A DNA stretch of 64,000 bases from CAADGY01 sp900696665 (GTDB taxonomy: Bacteria; Acidobacteriota; Terriglobia; Bryobacterales; Bryobacteraceae), in the NCBI GenBank assembly GCA_035063885.1, contig JAPSFM010000005.1, forward strand, positions 61,040-125,039, in the 5' to 3' direction. A model generated the notes under the pieces. It saw nothing but the letters and a program-made list of their open reading frames with translations, had not been told where the DNA came from and made no database searches. Shown in pieces: positions 26,234 to 34,003 of this stretch (its first letter is position 1; each line of letters opens with the position of its first letter). The position numbers and the translations under genes were made by a program.

Positions 26234-27607
26234 TTGGATCTTCCGAAACTGGCGCCGGTGCTCGATCTGGATTTCAGGCCCGCCGTGCTTGCCCGGCGCC
26301 GCTATGAGAAAGATGCCGCCGGCGGACGCCCCATCCGGATTGCGGTCGAACAGGACGAGAACACGTACGTGTTCAAGCGGACGATCCTGAAAGACGATAG
26401 CAGCCAGAGCCTGTCCCGCAATCTTCGCTTTCTCGAGCGCGACCTGAAGTTCCTGCTTTGGGCGGTTGGCGGGTGGCGCGTGCGTATCGACGCTCCGGAA
26501 CTCCTGGTTGGTCTCCTGCGCGACTATCACTACCGGTATTCCTGGACGCAACTGTTCGATGCCGAGGTGATGGGACCGACGGTTTACGGAAGGCCTTTCC
26601 AGATCGAGCATGCGGAAGGCAACGCGTTTCCCGAGGCAGCCCACCAGACGATCTCGCTGGGGCGCCACCGCGGCGGTTGCCGCCTGGCCATCGACCTGGG
26701 CGCGAGCGATATCAAAGCGTATGCCGAGCAGGACGGCAAGGCAACCTTTGCGGGCGAATTCCCGTGGGATCCCAAACCGCAGTGTGATCCTGCATATCAT
26801 TACCAGCACATCAGCAACGCGCTTCGCACTGCCGCGGCCACGCTGCCACGCGTCGATTGCATTGGCGTCAGCGCGGCGGGGGTTTACGTTTCCAATGAGC
26901 CTCGCATCGCCTCGCTGTTCCGGGGTGTGCCGAAAGACCGGTTCCAGGCGGAGATCGTGCCGCTCTTCCATCGCATTCAGAGCGATTTCGGTGGAGTGCC
27001 GCTGGTTGTGGCAAATGATGGAGATGTGGCCGCGCTGGCCGGCTCGATGTCCTTGGGCACGAACCGCGTGCTAGGGCTCGCTTTCGGCAGCAGCCTCGCC
27101 GTTGGTTACGTCGACGGCAACGGAAACATCACTTCCTGGCTGAATGAGCTGGCGTTCGTGCCGATTGATTACAATCCGCGCGCACCGGCCGACGAATGGT
27201 CGCTCGACCGCGGATGTGGCGTTCAATACCTGTCGCAACAGGCGGTCGATCGCCTGCTGAAGCCCGCCGGAATCGAAGTGCCGGCCGGGATGCCGGTGCC
27301 GGTACGTCTCGAGCATGTGCAGGCGTTGATGAATCAGGGAGACCCGCGCGCGGAGAAGATCTATCGCACGGTCGGTGTATATCTCGGCTATGCGCTGGCG
27401 CATTATGCCAGCTACTACGATGTCGGTACGGCGCTGATTATGGGCCGTGTGACTACCGGCCCCGGTGGCGAGATAATTCTAAGCGTCGCGAAGGAAGTGC
27501 TCACCGCCGAGTTTCCGGAAATCTCGATTGATCTGCGTCTGCCGGATGAAGCGAGCAAGCGCGTGGGACAGGCCGTGGCCGCCGCGTCACTGCCGCAAAT
27601 TGTTTAG
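26234..27607 (+). CDS. Divergent ROK-like kinase with long N-terminal extension
   Basis: 457 residues, TTG start with AAGGAG seven bases upstream. The first 145 residues (LAPVLDLDFRPAVLARRRYEK, YVFKRTIL, YHYRYSWTQLFDAEVMGP) resemble nothing I know. The ROK/actin-like ATPase fold starts at about 150: LAIDLGASDIKAYA (phosphate-1), GVSAAGVYVSN, VVANDGDVAALAG with the catalytic aspartate, and LGLAFGSSLAVGYV where ROK proteins normally have GTGxGGG. The cysteine zinc motif is absent. It may be a kinase with altered nucleotide binding or a sugar sensor. The PIG-L gene follows after 18 bp, so the pair probably handles the same (amino-)sugar. Confidence 0.72.
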   Translation: MDLPKLAPVLDLDFRPAVLARRRYEKDAAGGRPIRIAVEQDENTYVFKRTILKDDSSQSLSRNLRFLERDLKFLLWAVGGWRVRIDAPELLVGLLRDYHYRYSWTQLFDAEVMGPTVYGRPFQIEHAEGNAFPEAAHQTISLGRHRGGCRLAIDLGASDIKAYAEQDGKATFAGEFPWDPKPQCDPAYHYQHISNALRTAAATLPRVDCIGVSAAGVYVSNEPRIASLFRGVPKDRFQAEIVPLFHRIQSDFGGVPLVVANDGDVAALAGSMSLGTNRVLGLAFGSSLAVGYVDGNGNITSWLNELAFVPIDYNPRAPADEWSLDRGCGVQYLSQQAVDRLLKPAGIEVPAGMPVPVRLEHVQALMNQGDPRAEKIYRTVGVYLGYALAHYASYYDVGTALIMGRVTTGPGGEIILSVAKEVLTAEFPEISIDLRLPDEASKRVGQAVAAASLPQIV

Positions 27608-27625
27608 CCCGTACGAGGAAGCGCA

Positions 27626-28489
27626 ATGGAGAACGTTTATTCAGACTACGTAGACGCAATATTCGCTGTTCAGAAGATGGGCGAACGCCTGCCGCTGGGC
27701 GGATTCGATCCGTTGACGGCCCCGCCGGCGATTTCATCGGACAAGAAAGTGATGGGCTTCGCTCCGCATCCGGATGACATGGAGATCGGCGGTGTTCTGC
27801 CGGTCCGGTTGCGGCGCCTCGGAATGCCGGTTCTGAGCGTCGCCGTGACGCTCGGATCGAATAAGGCAAGACGCCCGGGCCGTCTTGCCGAGTTGAAAGG
27901 CGCCAGCAAGTTTCTGGGTTACGAACTTGTCGAAGTCCAGGAAGGCGGCTTTGAGCGTATCAATCCGGCGGGACGGAGCAGCGACCCCGAAAACTGGAAG
28001 CGCAGCGTTCAGCGGATTGCCGCGCTAATCAGCGAGCACCGCCCCGCGGTGATCGTCGTCCCCCACCCTGAAGACTTCAACAGTACCCATATCGGAACGA
28101 ACTTGCTCGTGATGGAAGCGCTCACCAGCATCGGTCCGTCCTTCACGTGCCAGGTGGCTTTGACCGAATTCTGGTTTCCGCTCCGGAATCCGAACGTCAT
28201 GCTGGAGGTGGAAGCTCCGCTGGTTGCCGACCTGGTGGGTGCTGTTTCGTATCACGTGGGTGAGGTCGAGCGTAACCCGTACCACCTGACGCTGGTCCCT
28301 TATATGATCGACAACGTCCGGCGGGCGGAACTGGTGCTCGGTATCGGCGCCGCGGCCCCACCATGGAAGATGGCTATCCTGATGCGCGTCGAGCACTGGA
28401 ACGGTACGCGACTGGAACCATCGTTTGAAGGTGGACGCCTGATCACCGCCAGTGACACAAAGAGCTTGAAAGAGTTGCTTTCTCTGTAG
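27626..28489 (+). CDS. PIG-L/LmbE-family deacetylase
   Basis: 287 residues. Zinc-dependent N-deacetylase of the GlcNAc-PI/bacillithiol/mycothiol type. The metal motif is PHPDDMEIGG (His48, Asp50, Asp51), and the second half of the site is HPEDFNSTHIGTN near residue 150. There is no signal peptide, so it acts in the cytoplasm. It starts with ATG 18 bases after the ROK-like gene, whose product could phosphorylate the same amino sugar. That coupling is inferred from position only. Confidence 0.88.
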   Translation: MENVYSDYVDAIFAVQKMGERLPLGGFDPLTAPPAISSDKKVMGFAPHPDDMEIGGVLPVRLRRLGMPVLSVAVTLGSNKARRPGRLAELKGASKFLGYELVEVQEGGFERINPAGRSSDPENWKRSVQRIAALISEHRPAVIVVPHPEDFNSTHIGTNLLVMEALTSIGPSFTCQVALTEFWFPLRNPNVMLEVEAPLVADLVGAVSYHVGEVERNPYHLTLVPYMIDNVRRAELVLGIGAAAPPWKMAILMRVEHWNGTRLEPSFEGGRLITASDTKSLKELLSL

Positions 28490-28499
28490 TGCCCAACAA

Positions 28500-29306
28500 T
28501 CAGACGCTTGCAACAGGGCACGGCGCCCGGTTCACAATATCGTAAGAAATGGAACGTAAATCCGGGAGCAGCCGGAAGTCCGGGCTCTTGCCGATAACCA
28601 GCAGATCGCTTCGCAGGATCTCCGCCAGGGCAGGCACGGCGCGTACGGGTGTGCCCGATTCCACCCACACTTCGGCATTCGTGCCCACTTCCTCTTGTGC
28701 CGCCTGAATCCCATCCTTGGCCAACTTGCGAATCTGGAAGCGCCAGTCGTCACAGGGGTAGCCGGGCGCTCCGCGCAGGGCCTTAGTTGCATGAACCAGC
28801 GAAAGGGTCGCGTGGAATTTCGCTGCCAGCCCGGCGGCACACTCCAGAACTTTCGATGTCCGGGGGCCCAGCGACAATCCGCAAAGTACGTTCCGGATGG
28901 GACGGCGCGAAAAGATGGAGAGGTCATCAACTCCGCTCCATACCGTACACGGAGCCGTGCGAAGCACCTGAGTAGTGATGGACCGGCCCAGCAATCTCGA
29001 TATCGTGTTGACGCCGCGTGTCGGCATGAGAATAAGGTCTGCCTTTTCGGTGGCCGCCGTGTCGATGATTGTGGCGGCAGGCAAACCCTCGCGAACCAAA
29101 AACCGGGCAGGCGTCAACTTCATGAACCCAAGAATGTGATCACGAATCTCCTTTGCCGGAGCTTCCAAAGGCCAGCCGGACCGGATTACATGCAGAAACA
29201 CGAGATCCGAACCGAAGTCCTCCGCGAGGCTGCACGCATAGCGGACAGCACCAATGGACCTGTGGGACAGATCCACGGGAACGAGTATCTTTTCGAATGC
29301 CGCCAT
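28500..29306 (-). CDS. Universal stress protein, tandem UspA domains
   Basis: 268 residues. Two UspA domains in tandem. The first opens with KILVPVDLSHRSIGAVRYA and ends with LILMPTRGVNTISRLLGRSITTQVLRTAPC, where the ATP motif (GxxGxxxxxxGS) is altered; the second opens with NVLCGLSLGPRTSKVLE and closes with LLVIGKSPDFRLL and PCPVASV. Usp proteins bind ATP or AMP and help survival under stress. It ends 10 bases from the stop of the PIG-L gene on the other strand. It is last in a possible minus-strand group with the sigma-4-like gene (46 bp upstream) and the membrane protein gene. Confidence 0.88.
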   Translation of the reverse strand: MAAFEKILVPVDLSHRSIGAVRYACSLAEDFGSDLVFLHVIRSGWPLEAPAKEIRDHILGFMKLTPARFLVREGLPAATIIDTAATEKADLILMPTRGVNTISRLLGRSITTQVLRTAPCTVWSGVDDLSIFSRRPIRNVLCGLSLGPRTSKVLECAAGLAAKFHATLSLVHATKALRGAPGYPCDDWRFQIRKLAKDGIQAAQEEVGTNAEVWVESGTPVRAVPALAEILRSDLLVIGKSPDFRLLPDLRSISYDIVNRAPCPVASV

Positions 29307-29352
29307 CCACCATTACAGTGCAATTACATGCCCACCTTTGTGGAGAGGCGTC

Positions 29353-29628
29353 TCATTGCGGCTTTCGCAGCAGATGCGGCCTTGAGCGCAAGCGGCTTCC
29401 AAACTCCTGACGCAGAATTGCTCGCAACCTTCGCTTCGCCCGCCACAGCCGTAGTTGCACTTCGTATGAGCTTAATCGCAACCGGCACGCGATCCACCTG
29501 GAGTCCCTATGCTCGATTTGATGGAGGTGCCATACTTCGCGATCCGCCTCCGGCAGATGCGCGATACACCGCCGCAACCGGTATTGCGTGGAGTTCCTCA
29601 CTTCGCTACTCAACGCAGTATTCCACAT
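29353..29628 (-). CDS. Small sigma-70 region-4-like helix-turn-helix protein
   Basis: 91 residues. The central part LRRCIAHLPEADREVWHLHQ, then IACRLRLSSYEVQLRLWRAKRRLRAIL, follows sigma region 4: a helix with the LP-x-x-x-R-E-V-W pattern, a short turn and a recognition helix with V-x-x-x-L-x-x-A-x-x-x-L. No region 2 precedes it, so it cannot be a full sigma factor. It may be an anti-sigma-like or DNA-binding regulator, or a remnant. ATG at 29628 lies inside the end of the upstream membrane-protein gene (19-base overlap), which supports it being a real translated gene. Confidence 0.55.
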   Translation of the reverse strand: MWNTALSSEVRNSTQYRLRRCIAHLPEADREVWHLHQIEHRDSRWIACRLRLSSYEVQLRLWRAKRRLRAILRQEFGSRLRSRPHLLRKPQ

Positions 29629-30080
29629 GCGGATTCCGCCGCGGCTTCCGGTGAGCGGCTCTCCAGTTCGCGGAGGTGTTTGCCCACCAGTTCCAGATTG
29701 CGAAGTACCGAGAGCGGAATCGGCTGATCGTGAGAACGGCTTACTTCCAGAAGGATCCGAATGCTGTGCACATGATCTGCCGCCAGTGCTAATTCATGCC
29801 GGATTGCCGGGTATCCGGCGCCGTTGGAACTCTCCCCAGGCGGGACTTCGGCAATCTCCTCTTTTCCCGGCAAGTCCGCATCTGGTTCGGGCTGCGCGGC
29901 ATAAGCCGTTCGATGCCACCACCGGTACATCAGGAGCGCCAGAATTGCAGAAGCTAGCACCATCAAAAGGACCCAATTAAGAGGATGTGTCCATCGCACT
30001 ACCCTGAGCCCTTCTAATCCCGCACCGAATAGGGCGAGAACTGCTGTGGTCGCGAGCCAAAGTTTCGCGATTTCCGACAT
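29610..30080 (-). CDS. Small membrane protein of unknown function
   Basis: About 156 residues from the ATG at 30080 (another ATG at 30101 is possible, with GGCAGG near it). Two hydrophobic helices (LWLATTAVLALFGAG and LNWVLLMVLASAILALLMY) are followed by a basic WWHRT stop-transfer and an acidic/polar cytoplasmic tail with helical segments (IRHELALAADHVHSIRILLEV, LRNLELVGKHLRELES). No family is recognised. The longer open frame to 30242 overlaps the PilZ gene and looks non-coding. It overlaps the sigma-4-like gene by 19 bases, so the two are probably co-translated. Confidence 0.6.
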   Translation of the reverse strand: MSEIAKLWLATTAVLALFGAGLEGLRVVRWTHPLNWVLLMVLASAILALLMYRWWHRTAYAAQPEPDADLPGKEEIAEVPPGESSNGAGYPAIRHELALAADHVHSIRILLEVSRSHDQPIPLSVLRNLELVGKHLRELESRSPEAAAESACGILR

Positions 30081-30219
30081 ATCGCCACGCAGAGAGCACA
30101 TAGCCTGCCAGATCGAGGCGCCATAATCGCTTGTTTGATGCCGCAGCGGGGCATTTCCGGTGCCCGAAAACAGACAATGGTGCCTACTTTCAGGCATGTG
30201 GGAGGAACAATCGCCCGTG

Positions 30220-30591
30220 TCAATTGCGAGGGTCGGCGGCATCCGCCGTCTGGGGGTTCTCTCTCACGAGAAGCCGGCGCGGATCCAGCAGGTGCTGCGG
30301 TTTGAAGTTCTTGCGCGACCATTTCACGCCGGGTTCGAACTGAATGCCGATGAAGTAGCCGATTTCACGATAGACGCAATAGCGGCAGGCGCCCTGCAAC
30401 TCCCCTTTCGGATAGCTAATGGAGACTTTGGCGTGAAGTGGAATCGCTTCCTCCATCTGAAGACAGGCTCCTGAAAGGGAAATGTCTTCCAGATTCGCGA
30501 TCGCCAGGTGCCTTCGACCCCTACCGTCTTTCCATTCCACATCGACGAGATCTGCGCAAAGCAACCGCGGTTGGATACGTCTTTCGTTCAT
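30220..30591 (-). CDS. PilZ-domain protein
   Basis: 123 residues, essentially one PilZ domain. The c-di-GMP-binding residues are seen as RRIQPR at the N-terminus (an RxxxR-type motif) and EDISLSGACLQM near residue 34 (the D/NxSxxG motif), with the following beta strands (KVSISYPKGELQGACRYCVYREIGYFIGIQF). It would sense cyclic di-GMP and modulate motility or envelope processes. The ATG at 30591 starts directly before the arginine motif. Confidence 0.85.
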   Translation of the reverse strand: MNERRIQPRLLCADLVDVEWKDGRGRRHLAIANLEDISLSGACLQMEEAIPLHAKVSISYPKGELQGACRYCVYREIGYFIGIQFEPGVKWSRKNFKPQHLLDPRRLLVRENPQTADAADPRN

Positions 30592-30672
30592 ACAACTGTT
30601 TTATCGGTATACAAAATTCGAATGTTTAGCGCATGGGGCCTAACATTTTGCCCTATACGGCATGCGGGGCGC

Positions 30673-31224
30673 TTATTGGGGAATTCCAGTGCCTGTTCCG
30701 CAGGGAATCGCCTTACGACGTTCATATTCGTCCCGGGTACAGAGGCTATTCCGGTCGATAGCATGGTCGACGGCGAGGATTCCATCCAGGTGATCGATCT
30801 CATGCTGTAACAGTTCCGACAGGGAACCCTCCGCCTCCAACTCCCGCTGTTTCGCGGTTTCATCCAGGTACCGAACACGAACCGAGTGCCAGCGCTCCAA
30901 ATACACCAGCAGCCCTGGAAACGAGAAACAGTCGTCCCATAGCCTGAACGTCGCGGTACTGTGCCATACCAACTCGGGATTAATCAAATTGTAGGGTTTG
31001 CCTTCAAACTCCAGGTAGATCACCCTTCGGGCATCGCCTATCTGCACCGCACTGATGCCACGCCCGAACCCATGAACCCGCTGGAAATCGTGCAGCGTAT
31101 CGCGCAGATCGGACAGGAGCGGGATCGCTTCGCCGGCGGATTCGACGGGAGTGGAAACGATGCGCAGAAACCGATCGCCCAACTGGAGAATGCGGCGCAC
31201 GGGCATGCTCCAATAGTAGTTCAT
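30673..31224 (-). CDS. def: Peptide deformylase-like protein with variant motifs
   Basis: 183 residues. Deformylases remove the formyl group from nascent protein N-termini. The metal ligands are present: Cys99 in DDCFSFPG, and His141, Glu142 and His145 in QHEIDHLDG. Motif 1 reads GRGISAVQIG with Gln61 in place of the usual GxGLAAPQ, and motif 2 starts DDC instead of EGC. It is therefore probably metal-binding and active, but a paralogue rather than the housekeeping copy is quite possible; no fmt gene is adjacent. ATG at 31224, or at 31206 (closer to the family start MPVRRILQLGD). Only 30 bases separate it from the divergent GHMP gene. Confidence 0.75.
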   Translation of the reverse strand: MNYYWSMPVRRILQLGDRFLRIVSTPVESAGEAIPLLSDLRDTLHDFQRVHGFGRGISAVQIGDARRVIYLEFEGKPYNLINPELVWHSTATFRLWDDCFSFPGLLVYLERWHSVRVRYLDETAKQRELEAEGSLSELLQHEIDHLDGILAVDHAIDRNSLCTRDEYERRKAIPCGTGTGIPQ

Positions 31225-31254
31225 CGTTGAATCCGCTAAGATTACGGCTTAGCT

Positions 31255-32265
31255 ATGATAATCACCTCGAAGTCGCCGTGCCGGGTAGACATGGCCGGCG
31301 GAACGCTCGACATCTGGCCGCTGTATCTCTATCACACGGGCGCTGTGACATTGAATTTCGCGGTGGACCGGTATACGAGCTGTTCCATCCAAACGCGGCG
31401 GGACTCAAAAATCGTGCTGAAATCGCAGGATCAGGAGAGCGAAGAATCGTTTGGCTCCCTCGCAGAACTCCAGTCGGCAAAAAAGTATAAGCTGCCTCTG
31501 CTGGCCCGCCTGGTGCGGTTTTTTCAGCCCAAGACCGGAATTAATATCACTACGAACTCGGAGGTGCCCGCCGGGGGAGGAATCTCCGGCTCGTCGTCGC
31601 TTATCATTTCCACCGCGAGTGCCCTTAACAGACTGACGGGAAGCGGGCACAACATCGAAAAGATCAGGGAAATTTCGCAAAACGTCGAGGCGCAGATCGT
31701 ACGCGTCCCCACGGGCTGTCAGGATTATTACCCCGCCATGTACGGCGGTGTCAGCGCCATCGAGTTGGGACCCGCGGGAATTCGCCGTATTCCGCTGGCT
31801 CTGGATCTCGATGATCTGAACGAGCGCGTGGTGCTGGCCTATACAGGGGAGCCTCGGAACTCCGGCATCAACAACTGGGAGGTCATGAAGGCATACATCG
31901 ATGGCGACCGGACCGTACACCGGAACTTTGACAGGATCGCTGTCATCGCGAATTCGATGCGGCAAGCGCTGTCACGATCAGACTGGAAGGAGGTAGCCAG
32001 GCTGCTGCGGGAAGAGTGGAGCCACCGGAAGAAAAACGCGCCGGGCATCACCACACCGCTGATCGACAAGCTGGTAGAGGCCACGCGGCGCGCCGGCGCG
32101 GTGGGTGCAAAGGTCTGCGGCGCGGGCGGCGGGGGGTGCGTTTTCTTTCTGGTCGAACGCGGGGCAAAACAACGGGTCACCCGCATCATCGAACAGGAGG
32201 GCGCGGAAATTTTGCCGGTGAAAGTTGCACCGCGCGGCGTTCAGGTAAGAACGGTGGTGGGGTAG
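31255..32265 (+). CDS. GHMP-family sugar kinase (heptose-7-phosphate kinase-like)
   Basis: 336 residues. GHMP kinases phosphorylate sugars, mevalonate or homoserine. Motif 1 is SPCRVDMAGGTLDIWP at the N-terminus, the ATP-binding motif 2 is VPAGGGISGSSSL near 104-116, and motif 3 is KVCGAGGGGCVFFL near 283-296. The N-terminal AGGTLDI form resembles D-glycero-D-manno-heptose 7-phosphate kinase and fucokinase rather than galactokinase (which has GEHxDY). The substrate is unproven. No ribosome-binding site; a TAAGAT box ends 12 bases before the ATG. The CPBP gene follows after 3 bases. Confidence 0.87.
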   Translation: MIITSKSPCRVDMAGGTLDIWPLYLYHTGAVTLNFAVDRYTSCSIQTRRDSKIVLKSQDQESEESFGSLAELQSAKKYKLPLLARLVRFFQPKTGINITTNSEVPAGGGISGSSSLIISTASALNRLTGSGHNIEKIREISQNVEAQIVRVPTGCQDYYPAMYGGVSAIELGPAGIRRIPLALDLDDLNERVVLAYTGEPRNSGINNWEVMKAYIDGDRTVHRNFDRIAVIANSMRQALSRSDWKEVARLLREEWSHRKKNAPGITTPLIDKLVEATRRAGAVGAKVCGAGGGGCVFFLVERGAKQRVTRIIEQEGAEILPVKVAPRGVQVRTVVG

Positions 32266-32268
32266 CGC

Positions 32269-33126
32269 GTGGGCGCGGCTGAGCGGAAACGCATTGTTGG
32301 TCTTGCGCTCCGCGTTGTGGTTTTCGCATTCCTCGCCCTGGTTGGGATGGTCGTGTTCGTCACCATCCTTTTCAATGCCGGTGGGTATCTCGTCGGCGCC
32401 GCATTGGGGACGTTTGCTTCCGCCGCCGTCGCCAATGCGATCGCACTGCGAATCTGGGAGCAAGGACGGCTTTCACACATTGGCCTCTCCTGGACTCCCG
32501 GCTCCGGTAGAAACATCGGTCTGGGGCTGGCAGGCGGCGTTGCCGCCGCGCTGCTTGTAACCGCCGGCCCCCTGCTCACCGGTGCGGCTGAGTTGAAACC
32601 GCTGGCGGAGAATCCGTTCAACTTAGGAAGCCTGGTCTTTGTTTCCGTCGTGTTGTTGTTTGGCGCCGCAGGCGAGGAACTGCTGTTCCGCGGATATGGC
32701 TTTCAGGTGCTCGTCGCCGTACTGGGACCTTATGCCACGGTGCTTCCAGTCGCCGTTCTGTTTGGACTGGCCCATGCGAATAACCAGAATGTAACGGCGC
32801 TGGGTCTATTCAATACGACTCTTTGGGGTGTGGTTTTTGGATATGCGTTCTTGCGGAGCGGCGATCTCTGGCTGCCGATAGCGCTGCACTTTGGCTGGAA
32901 TTGGACACTCCCGCTGTTCGGAACCAATCTAAGCGGGTTTACAATGGGAATAACGGGTTGTGAGATGCAATGGAACGCCGGCGAACTATGGAGCGGCGGA
33001 AATTACGGTCCCGAGGGTGGGCTGCTTACAACTGCGGTGCTGATTCCGTTGTTCGTCTTCCTTTACAAGGCGCCGATTCGCCCGCAGACCTCCTTGCTGC
33101 TGCAATCCTTTGAGGAGCCGTCATGA
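32269..33126 (+). CDS. CPBP-family intramembrane metalloprotease
   Basis: 285 residues, GTG start. Six to eight hydrophobic segments. The active-site motifs of the CAAX-protease/bacteriocin-processing family are in order: GEELLFRGYGF (EExxxR) near residue 131, FGLAHANNQ (FxxxH) near 165, and IALHFGWNW (HxxxN/W) near 205. It cleaves or modifies prenylated or membrane proteins; bacterial members are often bacteriocin self-immunity proteins, but no bacteriocin is visible here. Its stop overlaps the ATG of the following exported protein (ATGA). Confidence 0.88.
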   Translation: MGAAERKRIVGLALRVVVFAFLALVGMVVFVTILFNAGGYLVGAALGTFASAAVANAIALRIWEQGRLSHIGLSWTPGSGRNIGLGLAGGVAAALLVTAGPLLTGAAELKPLAENPFNLGSLVFVSVVLLFGAAGEELLFRGYGFQVLVAVLGPYATVLPVAVLFGLAHANNQNVTALGLFNTTLWGVVFGYAFLRSGDLWLPIALHFGWNWTLPLFGTNLSGFTMGITGCEMQWNAGELWSGGNYGPEGGLLTTAVLIPLFVFLYKAPIRPQTSLLLQSFEEPS

Positions 33127-33911
33127 GGGTCCTGGCCACGGTTCTACTTTCGATCGTCGCCGGTGCTCCGCTCGCGCTTTCCGAGGATCTCACCTTCGAT
33201 CAGCGCGTGGAGATCGTACGGGGGCTTACGGCGGAATACGCTACGGCCAAGATCATACTGCCCCGGTCCAAGAAGACTCTTATTTATAAGAGCACCGGCG
33301 AATACGACAAGCAGAAATGGGCCGATGTCACAAAGGAGTTCGGGCCGGCGGCACGCGTCGGCGACCTTGTGCAGGTTTCCAAAGTGTCCATCGAAGACGA
33401 CCGGATTGTGCTCCAGATCAACGGCGGCTTCAAGGGCGGACGCAAGTGGTATGAACGGATCCAGGTGGGCATGGGAACACGCACCACTCCGATTTCGCAA
33501 GGACAAAGCAATGCTCCGGGCGGTACGGAACTCGCCGTTACTTTTCCGAAGCAGACCCCGCCGCTTGAAGCTTCCGCGATCAAGAAGATGCTGGCGCCGA
33601 TTCTCGATTTCGAGAAGCGTAGCGCGACCGAGTTGTACGTCGAGAACCTTCCCGCTCCCATCCAGGCGGCCATCAAAGAAAAGCGCGCCGCGGAGGGAAT
33701 GGATCGTGATCAGGTGATCCTCGCCATGGGCAAGCCACGCCATAAAGTACGTGAAACACTCGACGGTGAAGACTTTGAAGATTGGATCTATGGACAGCCT
33801 CCTGGAAAGATTACCTTCGTGACATTTCAGGGAAGCAAGGTCGTACGCGTCAAAGACGAATACGCTGGACTTGGCGGCACGGTGGCGCCGCCCCTCGAAC
33901 CACAGCGGTAA
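33123..33911 (+). CDS. Exported protein with BamE/SmpA-like C-terminal region
   Basis: 262 residues with signal peptide (RVLATVLLSIVAGAPLALS). The middle is beta-rich (LIYKSTGEYDKQKW, IVLQINGGFKGGRKWYERIQ). The C-terminal part, MDRDQVILAMGKPRHKVRETL followed by EDWIYGQPPGKITFVTFQGSKVVRV, matches the M-x-x-x-x-V-x-x-x-x-G-x-P pattern of BamE/SmpA-like proteins, which help outer-membrane assembly. The N-terminal 180 residues are not recognised, so the overall function is open. ATGA overlap with the CPBP protease gene. Confidence 0.7.
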   Translation: MRVLATVLLSIVAGAPLALSEDLTFDQRVEIVRGLTAEYATAKIILPRSKKTLIYKSTGEYDKQKWADVTKEFGPAARVGDLVQVSKVSIEDDRIVLQINGGFKGGRKWYERIQVGMGTRTTPISQGQSNAPGGTELAVTFPKQTPPLEASAIKKMLAPILDFEKRSATELYVENLPAPIQAAIKEKRAAEGMDRDQVILAMGKPRHKVRETLDGEDFEDWIYGQPPGKITFVTFQGSKVVRVKDEYAGLGGTVAPPLEPQR

Positions 33912-33932
33912 TTTCGGATAAACACCCCCTCA

Positions 33933-33963
33933 TTGGCTGTGAATTGCAACCTTTTGGTATGAT
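33933..33963 (+). promoter_or_regulatory. Extended -10 promoter of gap
   Basis: TATGAT (33958-33963) is preceded by TG one base away (TGG), the extended -10 element, with TTGGCT at 33933-33938 as a weak -35 (19-base spacer). The gap ATG lies 40 bases downstream after GAGGAGA. No other gene lies between. Confidence 0.5.
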
Positions 33964-34003
33964 TGTGAGTTAAAGCATCATAGTTGAAGAGGAGATACTC
34001 TGA

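Noticed and set aside
30331..30340. GGGTTCGAAC, resembling a tRNA T-arm
   Set aside because: It is inside the PilZ coding region and no acceptor stem or anticodon arm surrounds it.
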